From CAJAUT01 sp043809365 (GTDB lineage Bacteria > Patescibacteriota > Microgenomatia > UBA1400 > UBA12108): a stretch of 29,424 nucleotides of DNA. The DNA lies in the NCBI GenBank assembly GCA_043809365.1, contig JAZDDW010000002.1, positions 1-29,424 on the forward strand, read 5' to 3'. The notes below the pieces were generated by a model. It did not search any database and was not told where the DNA came from. It saw only the letters and a list, made by a program, of their open reading frames with translations. The translations under genes and the position numbers were made by a program. Below are positions 14,637 to 23,160 of the stretch, one piece after another; the first letter of the stretch is position 1; each line of letters starts with the position of its first letter.

Positions 14637-16121
14637 TTATACCCATCCTAGGGTGCCTGTGTGAGTGGTAACTGATTCGCGATTGAGTTTGTCTTTGATT
14701 TCAGGGTATTTTTCGAGTTGATCTGCCAAGATATTCTTAATATTGATAACTTCTTGTTCCGTATCGGCCTCGACTCTGATCGTCAAATAGGGACTCGTAT
14801 TAGAGGCGCGCACAAGACCCCAACTGGTGGGAGAAAAAATCACCCTAACGCCATCAATTGTAATGGTTTTGTAGTCTTGTGAGAAAGATTGAGCGATATC
14901 TTGAACAATCTGGTGTTTGAGAGTGTCAGCGCAAGGTAACTTGAGTTCTGGAGTCATCACGGTGGAGGGGATGTGGGAGAAGAGTTTGGAGTATGGCTCT
15001 TTAGATTTGGCAACAAGCTGTAAGACTTGGGCGGTGGCGAATAAGGCGTCATCAATTTTGTAGTAGTTTTCCACAAAGAAGAGATGTCCAGAGACTTCGC
15101 CGCCAAAAATAATGTTGGGATTCTCCCTCAGAGATTGCTTGATGGGAGCATGCCCAGTGACATGTATGAGGGGTTTGCCACCGTAGGTGGGGATAAGATC
15201 TTCTAAAAGTCGACTGCATTTCACATCGTAGAGTATTTGTTTGCCAGGATGCCGAGTAAGGATATCTTTGGCCAGGAGAAGGATAACACGATCTGCGGAG
15301 ATAAAATTCCCCGCTTCGTCGACTGAGCCAAATCGATCCCCATCGGCATCGATCCCCACTCCGATATCGGTGTGAGTTTCGACAACTTTCTTACTTAAAT
15401 CTGTCATGACGAAGGGGTCTTCTGGATCCGGCACATGATTGGGGAAAGTAGCATCTGGGGTGGTATAGAGTTCGTGTACTTCACAACCTAGCTCGCGCAG
15501 TAACTGCGGGATGAATACTCCAGCACTACCATTACCACAGTCCACTACCACTTTGAGTTTTTTGGCTAGTTTGACGTGTTCAAGCAAGTATTTTTTGTAG
15601 TGAATCCAGGCATCATAGGGAATCACTTTTCCTGGTTGATCCACAAGAAATTCTTCGGTTTCGATTAGTCGACGCATTTCTTGTAAACCGGCTCCATAGA
15701 TAGGATAGACTTGTTCAGCCATAGTTTTGAAACCGTTGTAAAAATAAACGTTGTGACTGCCAGTAACGTTAACCCCACCGTCAAAAGGATGATTGGCGAT
15801 GGCGAAATAGATAATGGGAGTGAGAGAAACTCCAGCGTCAGCAACATCACAACCAGTGGAGAGCACGCCTTGAATAAAGGCCGTTTTGATTTCTTCGCCA
15901 TATGGCCGGATTTCGTGACCGACGACGACTTTTTTGCCGCCGCGCTGGCGGATCATGGTACCGTAGGCTTTGCCAATGGCTTCGGCTACGTCGAGAGTGA
16001 TGGTGATACCGGGGAATTTCCCGTACCATTTTTCGTATTCTTGAAGAGCTTGTTGACTAAATTTTGTACCAGCGATTCCACGGATGTCGTATTCACGAAA
16101 AATATTGGCGTTAACTTGCAT
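14637..16121 (-). CDS. manB: Phosphomannomutase/phosphoglucomutase (alpha-D-phosphohexomutase family), 494 aa
   Basis: Four phosphohexomutase domains are apparent. FREYDIRG is at residues 8-15. The phosphoserine loop is VTGSHNVYFYNGFK with Ser122; the usual reading is T(A)SHNP, here TGSHNV. The metal loop DADGDRFG (about residue 260) is present, as is the sugar-binding GGEVSGHLFF. The C-terminal phosphate-binding loop RASNTSPYLTIRVEA is also seen. It would isomerise mannose- or glucose-6-phosphate to the 1-phosphate for glycan and envelope synthesis. The A to G and P to V changes beside the phosphoserine are unusual but do not touch the nucleophile. It lies seven bases before the isomerase gene and six after the holA-like gene. 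Confidence 0.88.
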   Translation of the reverse strand: MQVNANIFREYDIRGIAGTKFSQQALQEYEKWYGKFPGITITLDVAEAIGKAYGTMIRQRGGKKVVVGHEIRPYGEEIKTAFIQGVLSTGCDVADAGVSLTPIIYFAIANHPFDGGVNVTGSHNVYFYNGFKTMAEQVYPIYGAGLQEMRRLIETEEFLVDQPGKVIPYDAWIHYKKYLLEHVKLAKKLKVVVDCGNGSAGVFIPQLLRELGCEVHELYTTPDATFPNHVPDPEDPFVMTDLSKKVVETHTDIGVGIDADGDRFGSVDEAGNFISADRVILLLAKDILTRHPGKQILYDVKCSRLLEDLIPTYGGKPLIHVTGHAPIKQSLRENPNIIFGGEVSGHLFFVENYYKIDDALFATAQVLQLVAKSKEPYSKLFSHIPSTVMTPELKLPCADTLKHQIVQDIAQSFSQDYKTITIDGVRVIFSPTSWGLVRASNTSPYLTIRVEADTEQEVINIKNILADQLEKYPEIKDKLNRESVTTHTGTLGWV

Positions 16122-16127
16122 AACGAT

Positions 16128-16814
16128 TCATCCTAATAAACTTACCAGTAAAATGTCAAGGTGGTCGAGGTAGGAGAGTTTGCTGGAGCCGGACTTGATC
16201 TGGTAATCAATGTGGAGAAGTTGGTCGTGGAAATGAATCAGCTGTTTTTCGCTCCACTTGGTGGCTTGGGAGCGAAGGCGAGCGTATTGCCAAGGAGCAA
16301 ATTTGGGAGAGGTAGCGGATTTAATTTGGATGAGATAATTAACTTGGCGTGCAACCATAGTAAAGACAATAATATCTTCGGACGACTCCACTACTTGGTG
16401 GAGCAGGGAGAGGCAAACTTTGGCTTGGCCGGGTGCTAAGGATTCGAGAAGGTTAAATAATTGAGTCGGAACTTTGGAGAGAACTACCTTGGCTTTTGGC
16501 AATTTAGCGAGATTGGGTTTAGTAATTTCTTTCTTGTCCCACAAATAAATGTTCTTGCTTCCTTCGTAACTGGAGATGAGTGAGATGCAGGTGTCTTTAT
16601 CACGGGATCGCAATCGCGAGAGCAAGTTCTCGATCACTAGGACAAGGGGGTTAAAAAGACTTTCGGTTTGCAGGCTAGTTTGCAGGTCGCGAGGTAAGAA
16701 CTTATCCCCATCGAGTGTGATTATCTCCTTCCCTAACTTACGCTCATTGTCTAGAGCCTGTTGTAGTAGACGACGGGAGTCATGACTAGAATCACCATGG
16801 AAAATTTGAATCAT
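16128..16814 (-). CDS. holA: DNA polymerase III delta subunit-like clamp-loader protein, 228 aa
   Basis: The N-terminus MIQIFHGDSSHDSRRLLQQ resembles the start of bacterial HolA (a nucleotide-fold domain without a complete Walker A). The middle contains SLFNPLVLVIENLL, as in the SLFG..LVVVEN motif of delta. The C-terminal third is an all-helical collar-like domain with VFTMVARQVNYLIQIKSA and a final LSYLDHLDILLVSLL helix. At 228 residues it is clearly shorter than typical delta (about 330-340), as in many reduced genomes. In the cell it would open the beta clamp within the clamp loader. It lies 21 bases after the glycosidase-DUF192 gene in the same run. The call is by pattern and moderately sure. 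Confidence 0.7.
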   Translation of the reverse strand: MIQIFHGDSSHDSRRLLQQALDNERKLGKEIITLDGDKFLPRDLQTSLQTESLFNPLVLVIENLLSRLRSRDKDTCISLISSYEGSKNIYLWDKKEITKPNLAKLPKAKVVLSKVPTQLFNLLESLAPGQAKVCLSLLHQVVESSEDIIVFTMVARQVNYLIQIKSATSPKFAPWQYARLRSQATKWSEKQLIHFHDQLLHIDYQIKSGSSKLSYLDHLDILLVSLLG

Positions 16815-16835
16815 AAATCCTAAATTCTCAAATAA

Positions 16836-18305
16836 TTAATTAATAATCAATTGATCACCGACTACGATGTTGTTTTCTTCTGCCCAGCCGCCTCTCGTTT
16901 CTAGCACCTGATTGACAAGCTCGCGAGGTGAGTAAGTCGGGAGTTGGAGACTGGTTTCTACAGGGGTATTGGGGGTGATATCAATGACAAGGTTATCCTT
17001 GAGCCAGATCATATCAATTGGAAACTGCATATCCTTCATCCAAAAAACGGGAACGTGCAAATGGGGAAAGATAAACAACATACCATCTAGTTCTCCCAAA
17101 GTTTGGCGATGAGAAAGTCCCCTCTCCCATTGTGGGGAATTTTGGGCGAGTTCGACGGTAAGGGGGATATCTTTGAGGGCAATATTGGCTTTAACCGGGA
17201 GTCCCAAAACTACTCGAAAGATATTTTCGAGTTTGAAAAGAGCACGACCAGTTTTGAAAAATGGAGAGTTATTATCCAGATCAATAATTGGTTTTGGAGT
17301 TGGGGTAGATTTGACAGAAGCTAAATTGGGAGAACCGGGTGATTTGGATAGGTCAAAAATGGCTTGACCAGAGGGGCGATAGTTGCCGTCGCTACCTAGC
17401 AGGGTGAAAGATTTAAACTGTTCCCCTCCGTGCAAAACAAAGGGAGTGACGGCCACGACATTGGGGTCGGCGTTCCATAACTCCCAAGCCTTTTGCCAAT
17501 AGGAGGAAAGAAGTGTGGGGTTGAGTTTATCTTGGTCCCAACCTGTTTCGGTAATGAAGATGGGTTTGGGAGCGAGTTTGAGTTGATTGAGTTCGCTTTT
17601 GTACCCGAGAATGCTTTGCAATCCAGCTTTGTGGGGTGAAGAGGTGAAACCAGGGTTGGGATAGCTATGAGAGGCCCAGCCATCAAAATAACTCCAGATA
17701 AGGGGATCGTGGATGGCCATAGCTTGGAGATAACTGGTGGCATTTAAGGAGCTAGAACTATTGGGAAGCGCGTTATCGAGTGCAGGACCTAAGAGAAAAA
17801 AATCAGCTGAGCGTTCCTTAAAAATGGTGCGAGCGTTTTTCACGATTTCGGCGTATTTAGCGGGTTCAACGTTTCCCCCCCACTCGGCACTACGGTTAAC
17901 TTCATTAAATAATATGATGTAGCGATTAGTAATTGGCCAGTCAAGTTCGTTAAGAAAATTGGCAAAGTCAACAAGATCGGTATCATGACCACGACTCCAG
18001 GTTCCACCTTGGGGAATGGTGGTGATGCGAATCAGGGGAATGAGATGAAGTTCGTGACACTTTTGCATAAAAGTATTCCACTTGACCAAGTCCCGTTCGG
18101 TTGGCTGAATGGGAAGCGTAACATAACCCCAGTCACCACCCTGACTGTTAACCAACTTGGCTGCGGAGTCTAGCTCGTCTGGATTTAAGATATGGACGCC
18201 AACTTTATTATTTGGGAGGGTGCGGGGATCGTAGAGGGCGTAAGTTGAACGCGTGGCACAGTGACACAGTGACACAGTGACAAGAAAAGCTAATAGTTTT
18301 TTCAT
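16836..18305 (-). CDS. Secreted glycoside-hydrolase-like barrel fused to a C-terminal DUF192 domain, 489 aa
   Basis: A signal peptide (residues 1-23) precedes a TIM-barrel-like domain (about 33-330). It has two well-placed acidic candidates: Glu135 in ILFNEVNRS (the NE motif of clan GH-A acid/base residues) and Glu253 in FITETGWD (nucleophile position). After a linker rich in Pro, Ser and Thr, residues of about 378-489 match DUF192: ERGLSHRQTLGELDGMLFIFP.....FWMKDM.FPIDMIWLKDN.VI.I. DUF192 is a small beta-rich domain of unknown role, usually a separate protein. The substrate of the barrel is unknown. The ATG overlaps the ruvB stop by four bases. Codons 8-16 are made of 8-bp tandem repeats. 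Confidence 0.75.
   Translation of the reverse strand: MKKLLAFLVTVSLCHCATRSTYALYDPRTLPNNKVGVHILNPDELDSAAKLVNSQGGDWGYVTLPIQPTERDLVKWNTFMQKCHELHLIPLIRITTIPQGGTWSRGHDTDLVDFANFLNELDWPITNRYIILFNEVNRSAEWGGNVEPAKYAEIVKNARTIFKERSADFFLLGPALDNALPNSSSSLNATSYLQAMAIHDPLIWSYFDGWASHSYPNPGFTSSPHKAGLQSILGYKSELNQLKLAPKPIFITETGWDQDKLNPTLLSSYWQKAWELWNADPNVVAVTPFVLHGGEQFKSFTLLGSDGNYRPSGQAIFDLSKSPGSPNLASVKSTPTPKPIIDLDNNSPFFKTGRALFKLENIFRVVLGLPVKANIALKDIPLTVELAQNSPQWERGLSHRQTLGELDGMLFIFPHLHVPVFWMKDMQFPIDMIWLKDNLVIDITPNTPVETSLQLPTYSPRELVNQVLETRGGWAEENNIVVGDQLIIN
18257..18282. repeat. 8-bp tandem repeat (CACAGTGA, 3.25 copies) in a signal-peptide region
   Basis: CACAGTGA occurs three times in a row (18257-18280) followed by CA. 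It lies within codons 8-16 of the glycosidase-DUF192 gene. Because 8 is not a multiple of 3, gain or loss of one unit would shift the frame of the entire protein. Confidence 0.85.
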
Positions 18306-19297
18306 GAACGTTTAAGTCCCAAGTGGGTGTAGGCGAGGTCGGTAACCACTCTACCCCCTTTGGTACGGGCTAAGAGACCTTGTTGAATAAGGAATGGTTC
18401 ATAGACCTCTTCAATAGTTCCCACGTCTTCAGATAGGGCGCTGGCGAGTGTTTCAACCCCCACGGGGCCTCCACGGTGATGCTTGATAATGTGAGTCAAG
18501 AGATCGCGATCGGAGGCGTCGAGGCCAAGTTCATCAATTTCAAGCAGTTTAACTGTTTCGACAATGGCGGATAAGGATAAGTGTCCTTGGTGATGAATTT
18601 GGGCGGTGTCGCGGGAGCGGCGCAGGAGGCGGTTGGCAATTCGGGGAGTCCCGCGGGAGCGACGGGCGAGCTCGGAGCCGGCCTCGGGATCGAGTTTAAT
18701 TTTTAAGATATTGGCGGAACGAGTCAAAATATGAGCTAAATCATCGGGGGAATAATACTCGAGCTTGTTAATGATGCCAAAACGTGAGCGGAGAGGGCCG
18801 CTTAAGGCGCCATAGCGAGTGGTGGCGCCAACGAGCGTAAAAGGCTGGAGATCGATTGCGACGGTGCGGGCGGCTGGTCCTTTGCCGAGAACCAAATCGA
18901 GGCGCTGGTCTTCCATTCCGGAGTAAAGGGTTTCTTCAACCACTTTGTTCAAGCGGTGAATTTCATCGATGAACAGAATGTCGCCGGCTTCGAGGTTGGT
19001 CAAAAGTGAGGCCAAGTCACCCGCTCGAGTTAGGGCTGGGCCGGTCGTGACGTGAATGTTGCCACCTTGGACGCTAGCAATAATATGAGCCAGAGTTGTT
19101 TTGCCGAGTCCGGGCGGTCCATAGAGAAGAACGTGATCGATGGGCTCTCCCCTACTTTTGGCGGCGGAGAGGGCCAGTTCTAACGACTGTTTAAGACGAG
19201 GCTGGCCAATAAAATCGGTGAGTGACTTGGGGCGGAGGGAGACGTCGATTTGAATTTCGGCTTGGTCAGCACGGGGTTCGAGAATCGGATTGCTCAT
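18302..19297 (-). CDS. ruvB: Holliday junction branch migration helicase RuvB, 331 aa
   Basis: RuvB is the AAA+ motor that drives branch migration with RuvA. LRPKSLTDFIGQ (residues 21-32), Walker A GPPGLGKT (60-67), Walker B ILFIDEIHRL (108-116), sensor 1 VGATTR, the LRSRFG arginine-finger motif and the C-terminal winged helix (GGPVGVETLASAL..D..TIE.VYEPFL.Q.G) are all present. The length is as usual (about 330-350). It overlaps ruvA by four bases upstream and the glycosidase-DUF192 gene by four bases downstream. Confidence 0.97.
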   Translation of the reverse strand: MSNPILEPRADQAEIQIDVSLRPKSLTDFIGQPRLKQSLELALSAAKSRGEPIDHVLLYGPPGLGKTTLAHIIASVQGGNIHVTTGPALTRAGDLASLLTNLEAGDILFIDEIHRLNKVVEETLYSGMEDQRLDLVLGKGPAARTVAIDLQPFTLVGATTRYGALSGPLRSRFGIINKLEYYSPDDLAHILTRSANILKIKLDPEAGSELARRSRGTPRIANRLLRRSRDTAQIHHQGHLSLSAIVETVKLLEIDELGLDASDRDLLTHIIKHHRGGPVGVETLASALSEDVGTIEEVYEPFLIQQGLLARTKGGRVVTDLAYTHLGLKRS

Positions 19298-19848
19298 TTG
19301 GACCTCCCGAGCGTTTGGAGAATTTGACTCAAGGCTGCTGATTCGGTTAACCCCGTGAGATTGGTGCGTTCGATGGCGCGATCAATTTCGTGTTTGGCAA
19401 AAGCCAGTTCTTTGAGGGCGTCGTAGATGAACTGATTAGCGGAAGTGGTGGCTGTAACGAGTGTTTTACCCAGATCGAGAATGATTTTTTGGGCAGTTTT
19501 TTTGCCTAATCCTTTGATGTGGGTAAGAAAATCGAGATTGGCGGAGGTGATCGCATTCTTTATGGCTGGTACGGAGGCGGCGTCGAGGATTCTACCTGCC
19601 ATTTTGGGCCCGACACCGTTGACACTAATTAGTTCAAGAAGGAGGTCCCTTCCTTCTGGGGTTTGACAACCGACGAGGCGCGGGATACTTTGATTTTCGA
19701 GATAGTGATAGGTATAGAGGGTGAGCTTGGTGCCGGGGGCGACGCGGCCGAGCCAGAGACCAATAACTTCGTAACCAACTCCGCCCACAATAATTATCGC
19801 GCCGTCTTTGGTATGAGTCAGGAGCTCTCCTGAGAGGTAGGCAATCAT
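19294..19848 (-). CDS. ruvA: Holliday junction DNA helicase RuvA, 184 aa
   Basis: RuvA binds the four-way junction and loads RuvB. The N-terminal OB fold (MIAYLSGEL....GA.I.VGGVGYEV, residues 1-29) is followed by helix-hairpin-helix motifs (LISVNGVGPKMA and HIKGLGKKTAQKII.DL) and a short C-terminal domain III (about 137-184) that contacts RuvB. It is slightly shorter than E. coli RuvA (203 aa), mainly in the linker. It lies 26 bases after ruvC and overlaps ruvB by four bases (ATGA). Confidence 0.95.
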   Translation of the reverse strand: MIAYLSGELLTHTKDGAIIIVGGVGYEVIGLWLGRVAPGTKLTLYTYHYLENQSIPRLVGCQTPEGRDLLLELISVNGVGPKMAGRILDAASVPAIKNAITSANLDFLTHIKGLGKKTAQKIILDLGKTLVTATTSANQFIYDALKELAFAKHEIDRAIERTNLTGLTESAALSQILQTLGRSK

Positions 19849-19874
19849 ATGATTAGTCGTAAAGTCATAAAGTC

Positions 19875-20348
19875 CTAACGTCTTAACGCCTGGGTCGCAA
19901 GGGCGACCGCGAGGGCATCGGTCGTATCATCTAATAACTTGGAGGTATCTAGCCTCAAGAGTAATCCTACCATACGCTGAACCTCCTGCTTGCCGGCATT
20001 GCCTGCTCCAGCGATCGTAGATTTGATCGTGTTGGGAGAGAGCTCGGTCCAGTTAAGATCATGTTTGGCAAGTGTGTAAAGGATGACACCCCGGGCCTGG
20101 GCAACGTGAATGGCGGTTTTGAGGTTTTTTTGGACAAAGATCGCTTCGATCCCGACTTTGTCCGGATGATACTTAAGAAGAAGAGCCTCCACAAAAGACT
20201 GGATTTTGAGGAGGTAATGCGGGATGTCGGTGTTTTTGGGGAATTCGAGACAGTCACAAGCAATGAGATCAGGTTTTCTGGGGGTGCCATCGATGATCCC
20301 CCACCCGATGCGATGGGTACCTGGATCAATCCCCAAGACTCTGGTCAT
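19875..20348 (-). CDS. ruvC: Holliday junction resolvase RuvC, 157 aa
   Basis: RuvC cleaves Holliday junctions symmetrically. The RNase-H-fold acidic residues are visible: Asp8 in VLGIDPGTHRIGWG, Glu68 in VGIEAIFVQKN, and Asp141 and Asp144 in DDTTDALAVA. The length (157) equals the usual 155-175. It follows atpC by 37 bases with no terminator in between, so the ruvCAB group appears to be read from the ATP synthase promoter. Confidence 0.95.
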   Translation of the reverse strand: MTRVLGIDPGTHRIGWGIIDGTPRKPDLIACDCLEFPKNTDIPHYLLKIQSFVEALLLKYHPDKVGIEAIFVQKNLKTAIHVAQARGVILYTLAKHDLNWTELSPNTIKSTIAGAGNAGKQEVQRMVGLLLRLDTSKLLDDTTDALAVALATQALRR

Positions 20349-20385
20349 GAATCTATCCTACTCATTTCCCGAACGAAAGGCAAAT

Positions 20386-20814
20386 CTAGGATTGGCTGTG
20401 GCGGGGCTTGGAATTGGCGGCTTTGAGCTCGAGCCAAGTCTTTTTGAGCGCGGCTTCGGCGAGGGCAAACTCTTGTTCTTTGGTCTTGTCCCGCAACGTT
20501 GCCTCGGCCTCTGACTTGGCTTGCTCAACCCGTGCCAGATCAATATCGGCGGCACGGACAGCAGAATCGGCGAGAATTGAGACGAGCCCATTTTGATCGA
20601 CTTCGAGGAAACCACCAAAGATGGCCACAATATCTTCTTCCCCTTTTTCATCGGTATACCGCAAGAGCCCTTCTTTGAGGCGGGTCAATAAGGGAACATG
20701 ATGAGGGAGGATGGTAATTTCTCCCTCGATAGTGTCGAGCGTGATTTGGGTGGCTTGAGCCGTCAAAAGCCGTTTTTCTTGAGTGACGATATCGAGAGTG
20801 AGTAGGTTGGTCAT
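20386..20814 (-). CDS. atpC: ATP synthase F1 epsilon subunit, 142 aa
   Basis: The N-terminal beta-sandwich shows L.LDIVTQEK.LL...A.QI.LDT.EGEITILPHHVPLLT.LK.G.L (residues 4-52). The C-terminal helical hairpin (about 88-142) is rich in Ala and charged residues, as expected for the regulatory arm. Epsilon belongs to the central stalk and can inhibit ATP hydrolysis. It is separated from atpD by 56 bases that hold two competing hairpins, the longest gap inside the ATP synthase block. The extra hairpin may set its yield relative to beta. Confidence 0.92.
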   Translation of the reverse strand: MTNLLTLDIVTQEKRLLTAQATQITLDTIEGEITILPHHVPLLTRLKEGLLRYTDEKGEEDIVAIFGGFLEVDQNGLVSILADSAVRAADIDLARVEQAKSEAEATLRDKTKEQEFALAEAALKKTWLELKAANSKPRHSQS

Positions 20815-20827
20815 ATGTTTTACTGGA

Positions 20828-20871
20828 GGGTCTCTCCCTCAAAGAGACTTTAAGGGAGAGACCCTTAAAGT
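20828..20871 (-). promoter_or_regulatory. Two mutually exclusive hairpins between atpD and atpC
   Basis: In the message (minus strand), ACTTTAAGGG-tctct-CCCTTAAAGT (20871-20862 with 20856-20847) is a perfect 10-bp stem with a 5-base loop. It starts on the first base-pair of the atpD stop region. GGGTCTCTCCCT (20864-20853) can instead pair perfectly over 12 bp with AGGGAGAGACCC (20839-20828), ending 13 bases before the atpC ATG. The two share the central GGGTCTCTCCCT, so only one can form at a time. Neither is followed by a T-tract. The arrangement suggests a processing, stability or translation-control element. Confidence 0.7.
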
Positions 20872-22280
20872 CACTTCCCTTTCTCGTAATCGGCGATGAC
20901 TTCTTCAAGGCCGCCTTTCATGTAAAAATCTTGCTCGGGAATGTGATCGAGCGTACCATCGATGATCTGACTAAAACCCTTAATAGTATCTTCGACTTTG
21001 ACATAGGCCCCAGAAATACCGGTAAACTGCTCGGCAACAAAGAATGGTTGGGTAAGGAAGCGTTGAATTTTACGAGCTCGCGCAACCGTCAATTTATCTT
21101 CGTCGGAGAGTTCGTCGATACCCAAAATCGCGATAATATCTTGTAAATCTTTGTAGCGCTGAAGCACTTTTTGGACATTACGCGCGACCGTATAGTGTTC
21201 GTCCCCGACAATATCAGGCGAGAGCATCTTGGAAGAGCTTGTAAGCGGGTCGACGGCTGGGTAGAGCGCCTGCTCCACAAGTCCACGATCTAGGGAGATC
21301 GTGGAGTCGAGATGAGAGAAGGTGGTGGCAGGGGCGGGATCGGTGTAGTCATCCGCAGGCACGTAGACGGCCTGGAAGGAGGTAATACTCCCGCGCTTGG
21401 TACTGGCAATCCGCTCTTGGAGGGCGGCCATTTCGGAGGCCAGGTTGGGTTGGTAACCGACGGCACTAGGAATGCGGCCCAAGAGAGCCGAAACCTCACC
21501 ACCTGCTTGACTAAAGCGGAAGATATTGTCGATAAAGAGTAAAACATCTTCGCCTAGATCATCACGGAAGAACTCCGCAAAAGTGAGACCGGTCAAAGCG
21601 ACACGAAGACGGGCACCGGGTGACTCGTTCATCTGACCAAAAACCATGGTGGTATTTTTGATCACACCGGAATCAAGCATCTCGTGATAGAGATCATTAC
21701 CCTCGCGAGTGCGCTCCCCCACCCCGGCAAAAACCGAGTGACCGGAGTGTTCTTCGGCGATATTACGAATCAATTCTTGCATGATAACGGTCTTGCCGGT
21801 ACCAGCTCCCCCAAAGGCGGCGACTTTGCCCCCTTTGGCAAAAGGGGAGATAAGATCAATCACTTTGATGCCAGTTTCGAGAATACTCGCCGTATTGCTT
21901 TGCTCAACTAGGGTAGGCGCAGAGCGGTGGATGGGATCACGACGACTAGATTGGATAGGTCCTTTGTTATCGATGGGTTGCCCCAGCACATTAAATATTC
22001 GACCAAGTGATTCGAGACCAACAGGTACGCTAATGGGAGAACCGGTATCAACAACCTCCACCCCCCGCTTTAAGCCGTCAGTTGTCCCCATGGCAATGGT
22101 GCGAACCATATCTTTGCCCAAGAGAGAGGCAACTTCGAGAACAATCTGACCACCTTGGGGGAGTTGCACGGTAAGAGCATTGTAGATGGCGGGCACATAG
22201 CCAGCAAACTGCACGTCGACCACGACGGAGACGATTTGAATAACTCTTCCTACATTTGCCTTATTTGCCGAATTAGCCAT
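20871..22280 (-). CDS. atpD: ATP synthase F1 beta subunit, 469 aa
   Basis: This is the catalytic subunit. It contains Walker A GGAGTGKT (residues 157-164), the catalytic Glu189 in GVGERTREGNDLY, Walker B LLFIDNIFRF, and the SALLGR.PSAVGYQP and ALYPAVDPL motifs. I choose the ATG at 22280 because GGAGG lies five bases upstream. An in-frame ATG at 22292 would add MEAN and would itself overlap that ribosome-binding site. It lies between atpG and atpC with the usual gene order. Confidence 0.96.
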   Translation of the reverse strand: MANSANKANVGRVIQIVSVVVDVQFAGYVPAIYNALTVQLPQGGQIVLEVASLLGKDMVRTIAMGTTDGLKRGVEVVDTGSPISVPVGLESLGRIFNVLGQPIDNKGPIQSSRRDPIHRSAPTLVEQSNTASILETGIKVIDLISPFAKGGKVAAFGGAGTGKTVIMQELIRNIAEEHSGHSVFAGVGERTREGNDLYHEMLDSGVIKNTTMVFGQMNESPGARLRVALTGLTFAEFFRDDLGEDVLLFIDNIFRFSQAGGEVSALLGRIPSAVGYQPNLASEMAALQERIASTKRGSITSFQAVYVPADDYTDPAPATTFSHLDSTISLDRGLVEQALYPAVDPLTSSSKMLSPDIVGDEHYTVARNVQKVLQRYKDLQDIIAILGIDELSDEDKLTVARARKIQRFLTQPFFVAEQFTGISGAYVKVEDTIKGFSQIIDGTLDHIPEQDFYMKGGLEEVIADYEKGK

Positions 22281-22302
22281 ATTAGCCTCCATAAATATAA
22301 TA

Positions 22303-23157
22303 TTATTCTATCGCCATCCGAGCAGTCGTCACATCTAAGAGTTCAGAAGTAACTTGAGACTGTCTAGCTTGGTTATAATCGAGAGTAAGATTACCAATCA
22401 ATTCTTTGGCGTTGTCGGAGGCGCTCTTCATGGCTACCATCCGAGCGGAGTGTTCGGAAGCGCGGGATTCGAGAATGGTTTGGTAAACCGACATTTCTAC
22501 TTGGTAGGGTAAAAGGGAACCTAGAAGGGTGGACTCTCCCGGTTCGATGGTGTAGTCTACAGGGGTACTTATGACAGAATCATAGTCTGACTGAATGGGG
22601 AGAAGCTCTGCAAAGGTAATATCGTTTTGGAGGGTCGAGATAAATTTGGGGTAGGCGAGGTAAACTTGGTCGTATTTGCCACTAACGAAACTATCAAGGG
22701 CATATTTGGCAACGACTCTTGTTTCGGCAAAACTGGGAGTTTCGCTTAAATCATTAAATTTCGCGGCGAGCTCAACCTCGCGGCCTGGCACAAAATACTT
22801 GGCTTTTTTGCCAATGGTGGCGATGCTCAAAGTAACCTCGGGATGACTAGAAGCAAAATCGAGGAGTCCTCGATAAAGATTGACGTTTAAGCCACCACAC
22901 ATTCCTTTGTTGGTACTGACGAGCAGGACAAGGATAGAGTGGACTGGGCGAATCGTGGTGAGTGAGTGGCGAGTAGACTGGGAGCGAGTGACGTGAGACA
23001 TTACCTCTTTTAATTTGTCAGTAAAAGGTCGGCTAGCGAGGGCCACATCTTGAGCCTTTTTCATTTTGGAAGCTGAGACCATTTGCATGGCACGGGTGAT
23101 CTGAGCGATATTCTTGGCTGATTTGATGCGCCTGCGGATGCCAATGAGGTTACCCAT
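22303..23157 (-). CDS. atpG: ATP synthase F1 gamma subunit, 284 aa
   Basis: The N-terminal helix IRRRIKSAKNIAQITRAMQMVSASKMKKAQ (from residue 7) and the C-terminal helix MVAMKSASDNAKELIGNLTLDYNQARQSQVTSELLDV form the rotating coiled coil of the central stalk. The N-terminal and C-terminal parts are fully conserved, with a Rossmann-like middle (about 70-215). The length is typical (285-295). The start lies three bases after atpA, with GAGG in the end of atpA as a possible Shine-Dalgarno. Confidence 0.95.
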   Translation of the reverse strand: MGNLIGIRRRIKSAKNIAQITRAMQMVSASKMKKAQDVALASRPFTDKLKEVMSHVTRSQSTRHSLTTIRPVHSILVLLVSTNKGMCGGLNVNLYRGLLDFASSHPEVTLSIATIGKKAKYFVPGREVELAAKFNDLSETPSFAETRVVAKYALDSFVSGKYDQVYLAYPKFISTLQNDITFAELLPIQSDYDSVISTPVDYTIEPGESTLLGSLLPYQVEMSVYQTILESRASEHSARMVAMKSASDNAKELIGNLTLDYNQARQSQVTSELLDVTTARMAIE

Positions 23158-23160
23158 AGG

